Source: JAUXIQ01 sp030620925 [NCBI: Nitrospinota bacterium] (GTDB taxonomy: Bacteria; JAUXIQ01). From it: 5,649 bases of DNA. Under the pieces are notes generated by a model. It did no database searches and was not told the origin of the DNA. It saw only the letters and a list, made by a program, of their open reading frames with translations. Below, one piece after another: positions 4,526-5,649 of this stretch (within the stretch, counting starts at the first letter, position 1; every line of letters starts with the position of its first letter). The translations under genes and the position numbers were made by a program. The stretch is from NCBI GenBank assembly GCA_030620925.1, contig JAUXIQ010000155.1:1-5649 (forward strand), given 5' to 3'.

Positions 4526-5649
4526 ATGAACATAGAGAAATATTTATTTGGTGAAGATGTCCCGGAAGAAATAAGGCGAGCGATAAAAATGGAGCTCGAT
4601 AAGCGGTCTCGCACTGAAGAAGAAGTGCGGGAGGGCGAAGAGCTGTTCCGCAGCCTGGCCGAGGGTCTGGTCCAGGGTATTCTTATCCACAGAGATTTCA
4701 AACCCCTCTTCGTAAACCGGACTTACGCCAATATCTTCGGCTATACTCCCGACGAAATACTCGGAATGGAGAGCATATTCGGTCTTGTTGCGACCTATGA
4801 ACGGGAGCGGTTTGTGCAATACAAGAACGCTCACGTGCGTGGCGAATACGCACCTTCCAAGTTCGAGTATCAAGGAATTCGGAAAGATAACTCCTTTATC
4901 TGGCTGGATACCAGAGTATGGATGATTAAATGGAGGGGCGAGCCGGCGATTTTAACCGTCGTCTTCGATATAGCTCTTCGCGAACGTGAAATAGAGTTAC
5001 GCAGGAGCGAAGAGCGGTTTCGCGCATTATCCGGGGCTGCATTCGAGGGAATTGCGATTCACGAAAGGAACAAGATTCTTGAGGTGAACCGGACTTTAGT
5101 CGATATGTTCGGCTATGAAATTCCTGAAATAATAGGGAAAGACGTGTCTGAGTTCACTGTATTGGAATCCCGTGACCTGCTGGCTTCATTTATCGTATCA
5201 GATGTTCAACAAACCCAGGAGATGCAAGGCTTAAGAAAGGATGGATCCACTTTTCCAGCAGAAATCTCAGGCAGAGTTATCACTTACAGGGACCGAATGA
5301 TAAGGGCTCTGGCGATTCGCGACGTCACAGAGCGCAAGCAAGCAGAAGAAGAACTGCAGAAAAGGCAGCGGGAGACTGAGACCCTTGCTGAGGCCGGCAG
5401 GATTTTTAACTCTTCTCTGGAAATCGAAGCGATATTCCAAGAAATAGCGAAATTGGTTTCAGAGGAGATAGGGGAATCGTGCGCAATTTTTCGTATAGGA
5501 GAAAATGAGCTCTGGCCTATCACCGTATATAGCAAGGGGGAGGAAGACAAGAAATCGTTGATAATATTGACCGATAGGCCTATACCCATTGAAGGCACAA
5601 TTACCGGCTCCTGCGTAAAGAACAAAGTACCCGTCCTGATTGAAGATGC
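4526..5649 (+). CDS. PAS-PAS-GAF signal-transduction protein, N-terminal part (runs off the right edge)
   Basis: An open frame of 374 codons reaches the right edge with no stop. The first 40 residues are charged and helical, ending in a linker-like ELFRSL. PAS 1 spans about 40-150: VNRTYANIFGYTPDEILG at 63-80 is the classic PAS core, and the PAC-like part runs to about 152. PAS 2 spans about 160-272: SEERFRAL (161-168), VNRTLVDMFGY (187-197), RKDGSTFPAEI (237-247) and IRDVTERKQAEEEL (264-277), the typical PAC end and signalling helix. From about 283 a GAF domain begins (LAEAGRIFNSSLEIEAIF at 287-304) and is cut by the window end. No transmembrane segment or signal peptide is seen, so it senses a cytoplasmic cue. 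The output is outside the window; histidine kinase is likeliest, diguanylate cyclase or phosphatase possible. ATG 4526 is the first start after an in-frame TGA at 4484-4486, but its ribosome site (GGGACG, 5 bases away) is weak; Met22 is an alternative. The gene is less GC-rich than its neighbours. Confidence 0.88.
   Translation, partial: MNIEKYLFGEDVPEEIRRAIKMELDKRSRTEEEVREGEELFRSLAEGLVQGILIHRDFKPLFVNRTYANIFGYTPDEILGMESIFGLVATYERERFVQYKNAHVRGEYAPSKFEYQGIRKDNSFIWLDTRVWMIKWRGEPAILTVVFDIALREREIELRRSEERFRALSGAAFEGIAIHERNKILEVNRTLVDMFGYEIPEIIGKDVSEFTVLESRDLLASFIVSDVQQTQEMQGLRKDGSTFPAEISGRVITYRDRMIRALAIRDVTERKQAEEELQKRQRETETLAEAGRIFNSSLEIEAIFQEIAKLVSEEIGESCAIFRIGENELWPITVYSKGEEDKKSLIILTDRPIPIEGTITGSCVKNKVPVLIED

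Noticed and set aside
4544-4873. Open frame of 109 codons on the minus strand within the sensor gene
   Set aside because: It is antisense to a well-supported PAS domain, with no motif and no start signal.

Overview
The window is ordinary bacterial chromosome: densely packed protein genes, AGGAGG-type ribosome binding sites, and promoters that match the sigma-70 consensus (TTGACA, TATAAT and two extended -10 elements). The coding DNA is moderately GC-rich and the intergenic DNA is AT-rich. No rRNA, tRNA, IS element, phage gene or CRISPR array is visible. The phylum cannot be fixed from sequence alone. The mix of a YbaK-type deacylase, a nitronate monooxygenase/FabK-like flavoprotein, a crotonase and a soluble PAS-PAS-GAF sensor would suit an environmental, possibly anaerobic, bacterium with acyl-CoA metabolism. 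That is inference.

Layout from left to right: (1) the N-terminal 61 codons of an alpha/beta hydrolase on the minus strand, leaving the window at base 1, with its own extended -10 promoter; (2) a complete YbaK/ProX-type aminoacyl-tRNA deacylase (376-846, minus) with a good promoter; (3) a complete PLP-dependent trans-sulfuration enzyme of the cystathionine gamma-synthase/lyase family (1028-2179, minus); (4) a 199-bp divergent control region; (5) a complete FMN enzyme of the nitronate monooxygenase/FabK family (2379-3371, plus, GTG start); (6) a crotonase-fold protein (3386-4174, minus), convergent with the flavoprotein and only 14 bp from it; (7) a 351-bp, strongly AT-rich divergent region holding a near-consensus promoter for the crotonase, a candidate promoter for the sensor, and several inverted repeats; (8) the N-terminal 374 codons of a cytoplasmic PAS-PAS-GAF signalling protein (4526 to the right edge, plus).

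The genes look like separately transcribed units rather than one operon: almost every gene has its own leader and orientation changes often. The hydrolase, flavoprotein and crotonase could all act on acyl-CoA or carbonyl compounds, and the trans-sulfuration enzyme handles Cys/Met sulfur, but no single pathway is demonstrated. The most notable points are a crotonase that keeps the first catalytic Glu but has Leu in place of the second, and the long AT-rich sensor leader with a 14-bp perfect palindrome and an orphan Shine-Dalgarno sequence. I see no convincing evidence for a wholly new multi-gene system.
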